DNA of 64,000 nt from Wocania_A spongiicola (GCF_023502325.1 NZ_JAMFLZ010000002.1:310001-374000), one strand, 5' to 3'; shown: positions 17,516 to 25,597, counted from the stretch's first letter. Notes: generated by a model not told the origin, from the letters alone. Program-made: numbers and translations.

Positions 17516-18407
17516 AAAAAAATGTATTTATTTCTAAATTACCGTTGGCTTTAATATCTTTTTGGTAAAGCTCAAATAAAGCTAATATTCTGCTCTCGTA
17601 AGAAAAGCGATGCCCTTTAAAAATGCCCTTGTTTATCTCTAATTCATTAGAATGTAATGATTGAATTTGTTCGGCTCTACCTGAACCTAATTTTTTTAGG
17701 TATTTAGTGCGCATCCAATCACCAAGCTTTAAAAAAGGCTTAGTTTGTAAAAGGCTTTCTGCACTTTTCTTTAAAATGGATTTTTTGATTACATCTGTTT
17801 TTTGTTCAGGGAAATGTATATTAGGCAAATATTGTAATACCCAATCGTTGTTAGTATTTATAAATTTTTCATATAAGTCATAATTTACTACTGGAATTAA
17901 TGTAGCAATTTCAATCGCAGTATATATGTTTTGTTTTTTTATGTAGAGGTTATCCCAGTCTAAAAGAAAATTGACACAAAAACTATTGCGGGCAAACAGC
18001 CGTCTAAATGTTCCCATTAAAAACTTTGAAATAACAATGTTTCCAGGTTTGGTAATTACGAAAAAGTCAATATCTGTAGTTTCATCCATATAATTTTTAG
18101 ATAAAGTTCCAGAAATCATAATTGATTGAACAAAAGGAAAATATTTCATAATATTTGCCATTTTCCTAGCCTTTTTCATCTTTTTTTTGGCTTCAATATT
18201 CCCTTTAAGTCTTCTTTCTACCCAAGCATAATTGTTTTTGATGTTATAAATTTCATCGAATTTATAAATAATGCCATTATCTAGAAGCTGTTCAAGCTCA
18301 TCATCTAATTGACTTTTAGATTTGATTTTTGAGAATTTAAAAACCTCTTCTTTAGTAATTGGATATTTAAAAATAGAAAAATATAATATGGTTTTTAGGG
18401 CGTTCAA
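17508..18407 (-). CDS. Nucleotidyltransferase-fold protein with N-terminal winged helix
   Basis: A 299-residue protein. Residues 1-65 look like a winged-helix segment; residues 90-120 hold the DNA polymerase beta-type nucleotidyltransferase signature: ISGTLSKN at 98-105 and the metal pair TDIDFF (Asp112, Asp114). Such domains move NMP onto sugars, antibiotics, tRNA or proteins. As first gene of the operon it could activate or modify the pathway substrate, or act as a carrier-modifying enzyme. The ATG at 18407 lies 26 bases after the YceI stop on the same strand with no hairpin between, so read-through from the YceI operon is possible. Confidence 0.78.
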   Translation of the reverse strand: MNALKTILYFSIFKYPITKEEVFKFSKIKSKSQLDDELEQLLDNGIIYKFDEIYNIKNNYAWVERRLKGNIEAKKKMKKARKMANIMKYFPFVQSIMISGTLSKNYMDETTDIDFFVITKPGNIVISKFLMGTFRRLFARNSFCVNFLLDWDNLYIKKQNIYTAIEIATLIPVVNYDLYEKFINTNNDWVLQYLPNIHFPEQKTDVIKKSILKKSAESLLQTKPFLKLGDWMRTKYLKKLGSGRAEQIQSLHSNELEINKGIFKGHRFSYESRILALFELYQKDIKANGNLEINTFFYD

Positions 18408-18432
18408 AGACTATTTTTTTTTTGTGAAAAAA

Positions 18433-18978
18433 TTATTTCTTTTTAAGGTTAAAACTAAAAGATACATCAATATTACTTGCTATTTTACTTCGCACTACTT
18501 TAGGAATATCTATATCAAACTCTGAAGCACTAGCAGTAAAACTTCCAGATATTATTATGATATCATCATTTATAGCTATTTCAACAGTTGTATTGTCAAG
18601 CTGTTTTGTTTTTCCATGAAAAGTTAATTGTCCATTAATTATAAATTTTTGCTTTTCCTTATTTAATTTATCTAATGAAAAATTCGATATTTTCCCTCTA
18701 AAAGTTGCTTTAGGATAGGTGTCAGATTCAGCATAATTTTCATTGAAGTGCTCTTCCATAAGAGCATTTTTAAAACGAAACCCTTTTACCAAAGCTAATG
18801 CCGCAAGCTCTCCATTATCAGTATTTATTATAGCAGTAACAACATTATGTGAAGCTCTAACTTCTTCAAAAGATGGTACAGAAGCTTCAAAATTTACAGT
18901 TCCTGTTTTAGTAAAATATTTAGTTTGAGCGGTAATGCTAAAACTAATTAAAAACAATAAGTATATTATATTTTTCAT
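18433..18978 (-). CDS. YceI family periplasmic lipocalin-like protein
   Basis: A 181-residue secreted protein with signal peptide (residues 1-17, ending SITAQ) and the YceI beta-barrel, which binds isoprenoid or other hydrophobic ligands in known members. Family features are the TGTVNFEAS start, FRFKNALMEEHFNENY region and the closing VRSKIASNIDVSFSFNLKKK-type strand. It is the last gene of the ECF sigma operon, 58 bases after the haem lipoprotein. I infer carriage of an isoprenoid quinone or similar lipid to a redox function in the periplasm, which would fit the haem protein, but no ligand can be read here. Confidence 0.92.
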   Translation of the reverse strand: MKNIIYLLFLISFSITAQTKYFTKTGTVNFEASVPSFEEVRASHNVVTAIINTDNGELAALALVKGFRFKNALMEEHFNENYAESDTYPKATFRGKISNFSLDKLNKEKQKFIINGQLTFHGKTKQLDNTTVEIAINDDIIIISGSFTASASEFDIDIPKVVRSKIASNIDVSFSFNLKKK

Positions 18979-19036
18979 AAGTAATGATTTTTTTATGATA
19001 AGATCAATTGAAGCTAACTTATAGTTGTATTAGCAA

Positions 19037-19399
19037 TCATTGTTCCAATAAGCCATCAGTTTGCCATTTAATAACTTGATCAATAAGGTTTTGAGGCAAT
19101 CTTGGACCACCAGCAGGCATAGCGCCAGACTCACCCGCTTGTTTTGAAATTCGACCAATTAACCCATTAATTTGAACTGCATTTTTTACTTCATTGTATG
19201 TTGTTAACGAAATAGGAGCTCCATTTGTAGGAGGGTTACTATGGCAAGATATGCAATTGTTATCCATTATTGATTTTACATCATTATAAGTAACCAATGT
19301 TGGTAAAGGCTGAGCATCAATTAAATCATCAGTGCTAGTGCTTGTACATGCTAAAAGAACAAATGATAAAAAGACAGATATTGTTAATATTTTTTTCAT
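19037..19399 (-). CDS. Monohaem cytochrome c-like lipoprotein
   Basis: A 120-residue lipoprotein: lipobox LLAC with Cys18, then a small domain with one haem attachment site, CISCH (Cys49, Cys52, His53), and a candidate axial methionine in GAMPAGG (Met94). It is probably attached to the periplasmic side of a membrane and transfers electrons. The layout resembles the short cytochrome modules placed next to DUF5777 barrels in Bacteroidota. It starts ten bases after the DUF5777 gene and is followed by YceI. Redox partners are not identifiable from the window. Confidence 0.88.
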   Translation of the reverse strand: MKKILTISVFLSFVLLACTSTSTDDLIDAQPLPTLVTYNDVKSIMDNNCISCHSNPPTNGAPISLTTYNEVKNAVQINGLIGRISKQAGESGAMPAGGPRLPQNLIDQVIKWQTDGLLEQ

Positions 19400-19409
19400 A
19401 GTTGTTGGG

Positions 19410-20285
19410 TTAAAAAACTCTACTTAAGTTAAATCCAAAATATATATCACCATCGCTCCAATCTCCTGTGCCTTGACCTAAAAACGTATTGGTGTTCATG
19501 CCCTGGGCATTGGTGAAATGCATTTGAAATACATGTCCACCAGTTTCTAAATCTAAGCCTATAGATAAAGGGTTTTTAAATGGAGAATTATCATCTCTAT
19601 TTAAATGCCAACCATAATCCATGTTTAGAGACCATCGCTTACCTAACTTATAACGACCACCAAAACCTAAAGCAAATTGAGAATTATCTTGTTCGCTAAT
19701 TTTTACTTGGTTTTGATCGTAAAATGATGACGTTAGGTTGTCATGAAAAAAAGTTGGAGCTAATTCTACTGAAAAGTCAGTACTTATTTTTCTTGATATT
19801 AGTAATTGAGCTGTATATCCTAAACGATGCTTAAACTCTAATAATGGTAAGTTGTCTTTTTCTAAAGCAGTGTTTATTAAAAATGAATTATGCCCGACGA
19901 CGGTAAAAGGGAAACCATTTTCAACTTGCCTTAATAGTCTATATTTTGCTGAAAATTCATAAATTTTCTGGAAAGAACTTCTAGATACACCAATATTAAA
20001 ACCGTCTGAAACTCCATATACAAAGTTTAATCGTGTTACAGCATCATCTAAACCAAAGAAACTGTCAAAACCATTTTCTATGCTACCAAATCTATGAGCA
20101 ACTATAAAGGTTAATTCTTTTTTTGCTACAAGTTTTGTTGATTCGAAATTTACAATTTTTAAACCTTTAAATGCTGCAGTTGCATATTGTGGGCCTGTAG
20201 GTTCAGAATCTATTTCGTCTAATAAATCATTTTGAGAAAAGATTAGAGTAGGGATACAAATAAAAAATAATATTAGGTTTTTCAT
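19410..20285 (-). CDS. DUF5777 family beta-barrel outer-membrane protein
   Basis: A 291-residue protein with signal peptide (ending LIFSQ at residue 18), then alternating beta strands and a final aromatic residue (NLSRVF), the pattern of outer-membrane barrels. The segment VNFESTKLVAKKELTFIVAH is typical of DUF5777. Function is unknown in general; members lie beside haem lipoproteins and YceI proteins, as here. I infer a structural or transport role for a redox system at the outer membrane. It is in the middle of the ECF operon, 19 bases after the OB-fold gene and ten before the cytochrome gene. Confidence 0.85.
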   Translation of the reverse strand: MKNLILFFICIPTLIFSQNDLLDEIDSEPTGPQYATAAFKGLKIVNFESTKLVAKKELTFIVAHRFGSIENGFDSFFGLDDAVTRLNFVYGVSDGFNIGVSRSSFQKIYEFSAKYRLLRQVENGFPFTVVGHNSFLINTALEKDNLPLLEFKHRLGYTAQLLISRKISTDFSVELAPTFFHDNLTSSFYDQNQVKISEQDNSQFALGFGGRYKLGKRWSLNMDYGWHLNRDDNSPFKNPLSIGLDLETGGHVFQMHFTNAQGMNTNTFLGQGTGDWSDGDIYFGFNLSRVF

Positions 20286-20304
20286 TAATAAAAATTTTTT
20301 TAAA

Positions 20305-20703
20305 TTATTTTATAAAAGTGCACTGATCTAGTTTAACTTGCTCTAACAAATCGTCATATCCAATGCAACGGCCTTTTATTTTAACTGCCGAATTTACTTT
20401 TATAGACTGATTTACAGAGGTGTTAAATTGGCAAAAAACTATATCGTTTAAAGTTAAATCATTTTTATTAACTTCAGTTATAGTGCCCGAAATTTCAATT
20501 GTTTGATTAAGATATTTTTTTTCAGATTTAAGGACATCAAGCTTAAATTCATCACTAATAGTTTGCGATGTTAAAGCAAATTCAGCTTTTTCTGTTTCAA
20601 TATTTCTATGATCTTGATATATATATTGATACCCAATAATGGCAGACAAAGCCAAAAATATCAATAAAATTAACCAGTTGCGCTTACTTTTTTTACTTGC
20701 CAT
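20305..20703 (-). CDS. Membrane-anchored OB-fold (tRNA_anti-like) protein
   Basis: A 132-residue protein with one N-terminal membrane helix (residues 9-26), a helical linker, and an OB-fold with the IEISGTITEV strand and the VNSAVKIKGRCIGYDD stretch, matching the tRNA_anti-like family. Despite that name, such anchored domains probably do not bind tRNA. It comes 34 bases after the sigma factor gene, the position where an anti-sigma factor is often found, but it lacks the zinc-finger or FecR-type cytoplasmic region expected of one: only eight residues precede the helix. Role unknown. Confidence 0.75.
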   Translation of the reverse strand: MASKKSKRNWLILLIFLALSAIIGYQYIYQDHRNIETEKAEFALTSQTISDEFKLDVLKSEKKYLNQTIEISGTITEVNKNDLTLNDIVFCQFNTSVNQSIKVNSAVKIKGRCIGYDDLLEQVKLDQCTFIK

Positions 20704-20737
20704 TTTAAGTTGAGGTTAATGTTAATTATAGTCGAAG

Positions 20738-21397
20738 TTATATATTTTTAATTACATTATTTACTAGACGATCACATTTTTCAAATCCAAACTCAAATAC
20801 ATTTGGTTTTTGCGATAATTTATAAAGGTTTTCTTTTAGCATTTGCTTAGCGCGATGCGTTCTAACTTTTACATTGTTTATTGAAATACCAACACAATCA
20901 CTGATATCTTTAATTTTCATGTTTTCAACCTCGCTTAATATATAAACAACTTTATATTTTTCAGGAAGTTGATCAATAACTTTTTCTAAAACCCATTTAG
21001 CTTCTCTTTGAATAATATTGTGCTCTGGATTCATATTTTTTGACTCTTCTATAAATAATTTATTACTACTCGTGTTTGGGTGAATAAAAAGTTTATTTTG
21101 TTTAGACCTTAGTACATGTATTGCTTCGTTTATTCCTATTCTAATCAGCCAGGTTGAGAATTCCGATTTCTTATTAAATTGATAAAGCTTCTCATAGGCC
21201 TTTATATAGGTGTTCTGCATAATATCTTTAATGAGATCTTCATCCTTTATATAGGACCGAATTACTCTGTAAAGTTTTTGATTATTCCTCCGCATTAAAA
21301 TTTCATAAAGTCCTTTTTCTCCAACTAAGACTTTTTTAATAACATCAAAATCATGAATCTTTTTGTCTTTATAGTCGCTTATTTTTATGGCTTTCAT
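20738..21397 (-). CDS. ECF-type sigma-70 factor
   Basis: A 219-residue RNA polymerase sigma factor. Region 2 spans about residues 40-105 (DEDLIKDIMQNTYIKAYE, then FSTWLIRIGINEAI), region 4 about 145-200 (LPEKYKVVYILSEVENMKIK and a helix-turn-helix ending VRTHRAKQMLKE). Region 3 is absent, as expected for the ECF group. An N-terminal extension of about 30 residues and a C-terminal tail add to the usual length. It heads a five-gene operon and is divergent from a DoxX-like gene. The mirrored TGTAAC-N16-YATCAAA sites in between suggest that it drives both its own operon and the divergent gene; this is inference. Confidence 0.92.
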   Translation of the reverse strand: MKAIKISDYKDKKIHDFDVIKKVLVGEKGLYEILMRRNNQKLYRVIRSYIKDEDLIKDIMQNTYIKAYEKLYQFNKKSEFSTWLIRIGINEAIHVLRSKQNKLFIHPNTSSNKLFIEESKNMNPEHNIIQREAKWVLEKVIDQLPEKYKVVYILSEVENMKIKDISDCVGISINNVKVRTHRAKQMLKENLYKLSQKPNVFEFGFEKCDRLVNNVIKNI

Positions 21398-21415
21398 GTC
21401 TGTTATTTCCCTTTT

Positions 21416-21478
21416 GATGTGAAAATGAATAAATAGTTACAAAATTTTGTAACTATTTTAAGATTTAAGTATCAAAGG
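21416..21478. promoter_or_regulatory. Divergent mirrored ECF promoter pair built on a 28-bp palindrome
   Basis: Bases 21431-21458 form a perfect palindrome (half-site AAATAGTTACAAAA). It contains TGTAAC on both strands: plus at 21448-21453, minus at 21441-21436. Exactly 16 bases downstream of each lies a near-identical second element: TATCAAAGG on the plus strand (21470-21478) and CATCAAAAGG on the minus strand (21419-21410). The spacing and composition fit ECF promoters, facing the DoxX-like gene and the sigma operon. Alternatively a dimeric repressor binds the palindrome. Confidence 0.65.
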
Positions 21479-21504
21479 CACATATTAACTTAAATAACGA
21501 AATT

Positions 21505-21849
21505 ATGAATGAAATAACATTACTAAAGTACACCTTTGGTTTAGTGCCTATAGTGGCAGGATTAGATAAATTTACAAATATTTTGGTAGATTGGAGTCAA
21601 TATCTAGGGTCTGGATTTCAAGAGTTATTACCCTTTGATGCGCCAACTTTTATGATTATTGTTGGAATTATCGAAATAGTAGCAGGGGTGCTTGTTTTTT
21701 TTAAAACCAAGATTGGGGCTTTTATTGTATCTGGGTGGCTAACGTTAATAGCTTTAACACTTATTTTAAGTGGGAATTATTTAGATGTAGCGGTAAGAGA
21801 TTTAGTTATGGCAATTGCAGCTTATGTTTTGGCTAAACTATCCAGTTAA
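21505..21849 (+). CDS. DoxX-like four-helix membrane protein
   Basis: A 114-residue inner-membrane protein with about four hydrophobic helices (residues 8-24, 47-66, 69-88, 94-111) and acidic residues in the second (VGIIEIVAGVLVFF), the layout of the DoxX/DUF4870-like group. Members are linked to quinone or thiol redox processes, but none of that can be proven here. It is transcribed away from the ECF sigma operon from a matching promoter, so it is a probable member of the same regulon. It ends eight bases before the convergent thioesterase gene, leaving no terminator. Confidence 0.75.
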   Translation: MNEITLLKYTFGLVPIVAGLDKFTNILVDWSQYLGSGFQELLPFDAPTFMIIVGIIEIVAGVLVFFKTKIGAFIVSGWLTLIALTLILSGNYLDVAVRDLVMAIAAYVLAKLSS

Positions 21850-21857
21850 CGTTTCAA

Positions 21858-22406
21858 TTAATGATTTTCATCAAATTCAATTTTAGCATTTTTATTTTCT
21901 ATAAGATGTAAATAATCTTTAATTTGAAATTCTGAAGAATTAAAATCATTAGACCTATTTTTTGCATGTTCCTGTCTTGTTATGCTTCTTGAAAATCTTC
22001 GGATAGATTCTTTTGAGTTTAAAATAATTCCAGGTACAGGAACATTATTTCCATTTTCATCTTTAGCTACCATAGTAAAGTATGAGGAATTACAATGCTT
22101 TTTTTCTCCTGTTTGTATGTTTTCAGATTCTACTCTAACACCAATAACCATAGATGTTCTTCCAGTATAATTAACTGAGGCCTTAAGCGTAACTAATTCG
22201 CCTACATCTATAGGATTTAAAAAGTCTACCTTATTAACAGATGCAGTTACACAATAATGTCTAGAGTGCTTTGATGCGCAAGCAAAAGCAATTTGATCCA
22301 TTAAATTTAAAATATAACCTCCATGAATTTTACCACTAAAATTAGAGTGGGATGGAAGCATAAGCTCAGAAATTGTAATTTGAGAATCTTTTATATTTTT
22401 AAACAT
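21858..22406 (-). CDS. Hotdog-fold acyl-CoA thioesterase
   Basis: Hydrolyses acyl-CoA esters in the cytoplasm. The start at ATG 22406 gives 182 residues and begins one base after the RmuC stop; a longer frame runs into rmuC but adds only low-complexity basic residues. The hotdog helix holds the family motif NFSGKIHGGYILNLMDQIAF (about residues 19-38), with the catalytic-region Asp, then VDFLNPIDVGE and the GRTSMVIGVRVE strand. Length and motif agree with the YciA/BACH type. A polar C-terminal tail of about 40 residues follows the domain. It appears to be in an operon with rmuC. Confidence 0.92.
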   Translation of the reverse strand: MFKNIKDSQITISELMLPSHSNFSGKIHGGYILNLMDQIAFACASKHSRHYCVTASVNKVDFLNPIDVGELVTLKASVNYTGRTSMVIGVRVESENIQTGEKKHCNSSYFTMVAKDENGNNVPVPGIILNSKESIRRFSRSITRQEHAKNRSNDFNSSEFQIKDYLHLIENKNAKIEFDENH

Positions 22407-22407
22407 T

Positions 22408-23724
22408 TTAATCTTCTTCTGCACGTTTAATAATGGCTTCTGGGAGTGATTTTTTTGCTTTAGCTCCCATTTTTTTAAGTTTTTCAACGCTTGTTATTAA
22501 ATTTCCTCTGCCTTCAACTAATTTATTCATGGCAGACGAATAATCACTTTTAGCGGCATCTATTTTTTTTCCTACTCCTGTCAAGTCGGTTACCAAACCT
22601 TCAAATTTATCATACAAAGCACCAGCTTGCCTTGCTATTTCAATGGCATTACGTTGTTGCTTTTCATTATTCCACATGCTATCTATAGTACGAAGAGTAG
22701 CTAAAAGAGTAGAAGGAGTTACTATAACAATATTTTTTTCAAAAGCTTTGTTGTAAATACTATTATCTTCATTTACAACAACTGCAAATGCTGGTTCTAT
22801 AGGGATAAACATGAGTACAAAATCTGGAGATTCAATATCATATAAATCTTGATAATTTTTATCTGAAAGCTGGTCCACATGCTTCCTAATAGAATTAACA
22901 TGGGCTTTTAAAAATGGTAACTTGTCATCATCATCTGCATTAACTAAACGCTCATAATCTGTTAATGATACTTTACTGTCAATAATCATTTTTTTACCAT
23001 CTGGAAGGTTTAAAACTACATCGGGTAAAACACGAGAACCGTCTTTTCTAGTAAAATTTTGCTGAACAAAATATTCTCTATCTTTCTCTAAACCAGATTT
23101 TTCTAAAACACGTTCTAAAACCAATTCGCCCCAATTACCTTGCATTTTACTATCTCCTTTTAAAGCTCTGGTTAAATTGGTAGCTTCTTTAGTCATTTGT
23201 TGGTTAAGGTCTTTCAAACCCAATAATTGCTCTTTTAAAGCTGAATGCATACTGATGCTTTCTTTCTGAGTTAAATCTACTTTTTCTTCAAAAACTTTAA
23301 TTTTTTCTTGAAGTGGATTTAAAATATTTTTGATGTTTTCTTTATTCTGAAGCGTGAATTTCTCAGACTTTTCATCAAGAATTTTAGTGGCTAACAACTC
23401 AAAATCCTTGCGTAGTTGTTCTTGACGTTCTTCAATTTCTGCATCACGTTTTGCACTTAATTGTTGTAAGTTTTCGTATTCTGTATTTCTTCTTGCTAAT
23501 TCAGTACTTAAAAACTCTTTTTCTCTGCGAATCTCTTCTCGTTCAGTTTCTATTTTAGTTAAATTTTGCTTTAAAGCTTCAATAGTTAAACCCATTTGGT
23601 TTTGACGTTCTTTAAATGTGCTTTGTTCGCTTTTATTTTTTAGTTTAGTAAAAAGAATGCCTAAATAGCCTCCAATAGCTAACGAAATTAAAATGGATAT
23701 GGTAAGAATAAGACTATCGTTCAT
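22408..23724 (-). CDS. rmuC: RmuC family DNA recombination-limiting protein
   Basis: A 438-residue protein with an N-terminal membrane helix (residues 5-25), a long coiled coil (about 35-180) and the RmuC domain, a PD-(D/E)XK-like nuclease fold, from about 190 to 400. Key stretches are KGDSKMQGNWGELVLERVLE, VLPDVVLNLPDGKKMIIDSK (the conserved Asp and DSK) and FVLMFIPIEPAF. In E. coli RmuC limits inversion between short repeats and has been tied to phage defence in recent work. A -7-like TATCTTTG lies just upstream of the start. It is followed one base later by the thioesterase gene. Confidence 0.95.
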   Translation of the reverse strand: MNDSLILTISILISLAIGGYLGILFTKLKNKSEQSTFKERQNQMGLTIEALKQNLTKIETEREEIRREKEFLSTELARRNTEYENLQQLSAKRDAEIEERQEQLRKDFELLATKILDEKSEKFTLQNKENIKNILNPLQEKIKVFEEKVDLTQKESISMHSALKEQLLGLKDLNQQMTKEATNLTRALKGDSKMQGNWGELVLERVLEKSGLEKDREYFVQQNFTRKDGSRVLPDVVLNLPDGKKMIIDSKVSLTDYERLVNADDDDKLPFLKAHVNSIRKHVDQLSDKNYQDLYDIESPDFVLMFIPIEPAFAVVVNEDNSIYNKAFEKNIVIVTPSTLLATLRTIDSMWNNEKQQRNAIEIARQAGALYDKFEGLVTDLTGVGKKIDAAKSDYSSAMNKLVEGRGNLITSVEKLKKMGAKAKKSLPEAIIKRAEED

Positions 23725-23741
23725 TTAGAAAGAAATATAGC

Positions 23742-23749
23742 CAAAGATA
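23742..23749 (-). promoter_or_regulatory. Candidate -7 element for rmuC
   Basis: On the minus strand the sequence reads TATCTTTG, a match to the Bacteroidota -7 consensus TAnnTTTG, 18 bases before the rmuC ATG. The -33 region upstream is T-rich but has no clear TTTG. Confidence 0.45.
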
Positions 23750-23836
23750 ATTTTTTAGACCGAAGTAAAAAAAACTCCTTCATAAAATAAAGGAGATAAC
23801 TAGCACTATGATAAAAAGACTATATATTAGATACAT

Positions 23837-23959
23837 TTATTGGGAAGTATGAAGTAAAATCCAGATCAATTGTGCTATTGCTAAAAGCAAAATAAAAGGG
23901 ACTAATCTTCTATAACGTTTATTGGGTTGTTTTGCTTTTTTCTTATAAATAAGTTTCAT
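23837..23959 (-). CDS. Small hypothetical membrane protein (40 aa)
   Basis: A short frame between the DUF3570 gene and rmuC encodes 40 residues: a strongly basic N-terminal half (KLIYKKKAKQPNKRYRRL) and one hydrophobic helix (about residues 19-37), ending TSQ. The basic-then-hydrophobic pattern and a good ATG 26 bases after the DUF3570 stop on the same strand argue for a real small membrane protein co-transcribed with the redox cluster. No family is recognised. Chance remains possible in AT-rich DNA; conservation in relatives would decide. Confidence 0.45.
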   Translation of the reverse strand: MKLIYKKKAKQPNKRYRRLVPFILLLAIAQLIWILLHTSQ

Positions 23960-23984
23960 AACTATTTGATTTGAGTTTGTTATT

Positions 23985-25457
23985 CTAGTCTAACACAAAC
24001 TTAAAGCCTGTAGATATAATACCAGCTTTTAATCCATCACTTCTATCATACATACTATATTTTACATCAAATGACTTAAGACCGAAATTGAAAATTTTAA
24101 ACTTTGTGAATATGTCGGTATATCTCAATCCTAAGCCATATTGACTGCTATTAAACTTGGATAAATCGTAATCTGATGTATAAAACTCTGATGTTGCAAC
24201 ATGTGCTTCATAAGGCGCAAAATAATCAGCAGCTGTTTGATTATAAAAGCGATATGTTGGGTATAGTGTGAATTTACCTGTGCTTAATTTTATAGGTAAT
24301 TCTAAACTAAACGTATGAGAATTAACGCCCCAATCATCAAAATAATAACGATAGTAGGTACGTAAGGATACTGTTTCATTAATGTAGTAATTAAAACGAG
24401 CGCCTATTGGAATTTTAAATCTGGAATTTGGTAAGCGTTCAATATCATCTGCTAAATGAAATACGTCTCTATTAGTTGGAGAAGTATAGTTTGGTATGCT
24501 TGCTGCGTTACCAATGTAATAATTGGCACGATCTCCAAAATATACACGTTGCATTGGGTTTGCCAACCACCCTTTTTGTTGCACTACATCAAAGAATACA
24601 GAGAACTGTGCATTTTTACTTAATATTTGAGAAAAACTAAACGAAAGCGAATAAGAGTTTCTAGATTTATTTTGTATAAGCGTCGTATTGAAAGGAGACC
24701 AAACTGTAACAGAATTTTTATCAATAATATTACCATCTTGATTTAAAATGTCTATCCCATTAAAAAATCCGTTATTTAAATTTTCACCAGCTTCTATGTA
24801 AGAATCTAACTCTGTTGGGTATTTTGGACTCCATGTATCTAAATACACTTGAGCTTTTATGCCTATTTCTGTATTTTTCTCATTGAAAAGCTTGGTTAAA
24901 CCACTTCCAAAACCAACAGATGTATAATCGTATTCTGTAGCAAAACCTGCATTGGTAGTCCAAATGGTATTTCTATCGTCAGAACTATGGCTATAGCCTA
25001 CATTAATACTGCTCCAAGTATCCTGAGCTGATGCGCCTGAAGAAGCCACCCAAGGACTACCTGTAACATTAGAGGTTTGGTTATTATTTCCGCTATTGCT
25101 ATTGTCATCATCGTCATCATAATTACCATTTGAAGCACCACTGGAATCAAAAGGGTCTAAATTACTCGATGATGCCGATGTATATGTAGAGATACCTGCA
25201 TCAATAGTTAATATATCATCTGCATTCAAAGGGATAGCAACTACAAAAGTGGGCGTAACATCTGTTAATTCTTCATTACCAACACCTCCAGTTACAGAGG
25301 CATGATTACCTTCTTGTTTGTAATAACTCATTAAAAAATCAATTTCAGTGGTTTCTAAAACTCTTTTTTTGTATGCGTTTAAAGTATCTCTTTGTTTAGT
25401 TTGAGAAAACCCAAAAAACGTACAAAAAAAGATTATTGTTAGAATGCTATATTTCAT
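23985..25457 (-). CDS. DUF3570 family outer-membrane barrel protein
   Basis: A 490-residue protein with signal peptide (ending FGFSQ at residue 19). The early conserved segment ETTEIDFLMSYYKQEG is followed by an acidic low-complexity loop of Asp and Asn (about residues 112-128) and then many amphipathic strands ending in FKFVLD, a likely outer-membrane barrel. DUF3570 genes cluster with ApbE and DUF4266, as here, and the group is thought to take part in periplasmic redox chemistry with covalently bound flavin; this role is inference. The gene lies 192 bases after DUF4266, separated by repeat elements. Confidence 0.88.
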   Translation of the reverse strand: MKYSILTIIFFCTFFGFSQTKQRDTLNAYKKRVLETTEIDFLMSYYKQEGNHASVTGGVGNEELTDVTPTFVVAIPLNADDILTIDAGISTYTSASSSNLDPFDSSGASNGNYDDDDDNSNSGNNNQTSNVTGSPWVASSGASAQDTWSSINVGYSHSSDDRNTIWTTNAGFATEYDYTSVGFGSGLTKLFNEKNTEIGIKAQVYLDTWSPKYPTELDSYIEAGENLNNGFFNGIDILNQDGNIIDKNSVTVWSPFNTTLIQNKSRNSYSLSFSFSQILSKNAQFSVFFDVVQQKGWLANPMQRVYFGDRANYYIGNAASIPNYTSPTNRDVFHLADDIERLPNSRFKIPIGARFNYYINETVSLRTYYRYYFDDWGVNSHTFSLELPIKLSTGKFTLYPTYRFYNQTAADYFAPYEAHVATSEFYTSDYDLSKFNSSQYGLGLRYTDIFTKFKIFNFGLKSFDVKYSMYDRSDGLKAGIISTGFKFVLD

Positions 25458-25575
25458 GTAAATGTTTATTATTTAAAAACTCATCATAAATAGTGAGCTA
25501 GATTTAGGGTATTGTTTTAAAAGTTTCTAATACAATCTGGATAAGTCCGTTATTACTTAAACCTATTTGTATGAG

Positions 25576-25597
25576 ACCCTTCGACTTCGCTCAGGGT
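25576..25597. repeat. Short palindromic intergenic repeat (CTTCGACTTCGCTCAGG type)
   Basis: ACCCT and AGGGT flank the core TCGACTTCGCTC. I know this palindrome as a widely dispersed extragenic element in bacterial genomes; this copy is the only one noted in the window. Confidence 0.6.

Noticed and set aside
2712..18407. Complete capsule or O-antigen locus
   Set aside because: No Wzx, Wzy, Wza/Wzc or initiating sugar transferase gene is present in the window.
20305..20703. Standard anti-sigma factor
   Set aside because: Only eight cytoplasmic residues precede the membrane helix; no sigma-binding domain is visible.
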